Origin: Desulfobacteraceae bacterium
GTDB lineage: Bacteria > Desulfobacterota > DSM-4660 > Desulfatiglandales > HGW-15
DNA length: 5,208 bases
Assembly (NCBI GenBank): GCA_003819975.1
Contig: RPPU01000359.1
Location: 1-5,208, forward strand
Direction: 5' to 3'
Made by a program: the position numbers and the translations under genes. The notes below the pieces were generated by a model that saw only the letters and a program-made list of their open reading frames with translations, did not search any database and was not told where the DNA came from. Shown piece after piece: positions 4,556-5,208 of this stretch (positions within the stretch are counted from its first letter, which is position 1; each line of letters begins with the position of its first letter).

Positions 4556-5208
4556 ATGCCCAAGCGCGAACCATCCGGTGATCCGGCCAAAAAGAAGTCC
4601 GGTTACAAACCCCTGGTCCCGGCTGTTGAGCAAGCCGCCATTATCCTCATCTTCCTGGCAAAAAGTCCTCATCCCAAAGTGAATCTGACTGAAATTTGTG
4701 AAGGGGTCGGTATCCATAAAAGCAAAGTTTTCAGCATCCTGCACACTTTGCGTCAATTCGGGTTTGTGGAAAAAGATCTGAAAACCAAATATTATTCCCT
4801 GGGCCCGGGCCTGCTTTTTCTTTCGCGTAAAGTGCTGGATCATTTGGATTTCCGCGAGATCGTTACGCCTTTTCTGGAAAAATTGGCCAAAGAAACCAAC
4901 AGTACTGCTTTACTCGGCCTGATCAGCGAGGATCAGGTGTTTGTGGTTTCCAAACATGCCGGTAATCAGAATGTGGGCGTGACCATCGGCGTCGGCCACC
5001 GCTTTCCGCTGACCGGCGGAGCGCACGGTAAAGCCATTGTCGCTCATTTGCCTGAAGCGGAACAAGCCAAAATCCTGGAAAAGAAAAAACTGTTTTTCTA
5101 CGGCGACCCGGATAAATTGGACCTGAAAAGTTTGAAAGAAGAACTTCAGGCTTGCCGGCAACTCGGCTTTTCCAAGGATATCGGCGGGCTGCAGCCCGGT
5201 ATCAACGC
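4556..5208 (+). CDS. IclR-family transcriptional regulator (3' end outside window)
   Basis: The frame is open from ATG 4556 to the window edge, giving 217 residues of a family usually about 250 long. After a basic, probably flexible N-terminus (residues 1-18), residues 20-85 form the winged helix-turn-helix: VPAVEQAAIIL, LTEICEGVGIHKSKVFSILHTL (helices 2-3) and the wing FVEKDLKTKYYSLG. A linker helix leads to the effector-binding domain from about residue 98. There, PLTGGAHGKAIVA (151-163) matches the family's hPLhxxAxGKAxLA motif, and GFSKDIGGLQPGIN matches the late ligand-pocket segment. The ligand, often a small carboxylate or aromatic acid, cannot be predicted. The gene is divergent from the PurF-like gene across 223 bases, with two dyads at its own promoter suggesting autoregulation and perhaps control of the neighbour. 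Targets right of the window are also possible. Confidence 0.93.
   Translation, partial: MPKREPSGDPAKKKSGYKPLVPAVEQAAIILIFLAKSPHPKVNLTEICEGVGIHKSKVFSILHTLRQFGFVEKDLKTKYYSLGPGLLFLSRKVLDHLDFREIVTPFLEKLAKETNSTALLGLISEDQVFVVSKHAGNQNVGVTIGVGHRFPLTGGAHGKAIVAHLPEAEQAKILEKKKLFFYGDPDKLDLKSLKEELQACRQLGFSKDIGGLQPGIN

Overview
The window (about 5.2 kb, moderate GC in genes, very AT-rich intergenic DNA) looks like a chromosomal segment of a Gram-negative-type bacterium. It holds four protein genes, two of them cut by the window edges. The membrane-anchored M23 peptidase with Ig-like domains resembles, from memory, proteins of Desulfobacterota (deltaproteobacteria), and the PurF-like protein resembles a PurF side-branch I recall from Bacteroides and clostridia. 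Taxonomic placement is therefore only a guess: a Desulfobacterota-like or candidate-phylum bacterium. No rRNA, tRNA, CRISPR array or phage gene was seen.

Layout. (1) 3-863 (+): the C-terminal 286 residues of an M20-family amidohydrolase of the AbgB (p-aminobenzoyl-glutamate hydrolase) type. (2) 864-1074: a convergent intergenic region with two strong perfect hairpins, one at each gene end, plus weaker ones between. (3) 1074-2438 (-): a membrane-anchored M23 zinc metallopeptidase with all catalytic residues. (4) 2469-2756: a 288-bp non-coding, nested inverted-repeat element with a perfect 28-bp arm pair and an outer 15-bp pair. It looks like a MITE or a decayed insertion element and sits directly upstream of the M23 gene. 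(5) 2757-2928: AT-rich spacer with four TTTCAC words just past the end of the next gene. (6) 2929-4332 (-): a PurF-like (glutamine amidotransferase fold plus phosphoribosyltransferase) protein. It keeps the PRPP motif and four iron-sulfur-type cysteines but has Gly where the N-terminal catalytic Cys should be. (7) 4333-4555: a divergent regulatory region with a near-consensus sigma-70 promoter in each direction and two spaced dyads over the rightward promoter. (8) 4556-5208 (+): an IclR-family regulator, cut by the right edge.

How they may work together: the IclR protein probably represses its own promoter through the two TTCTA/TAGAA dyads and may also control the divergent PurF-like gene. 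The M20 and M23 genes are separate transcription units. The most unusual items are the PurF-like protein with an apparently dead glutaminase site, the MITE-like element, and the tandem operator candidate.
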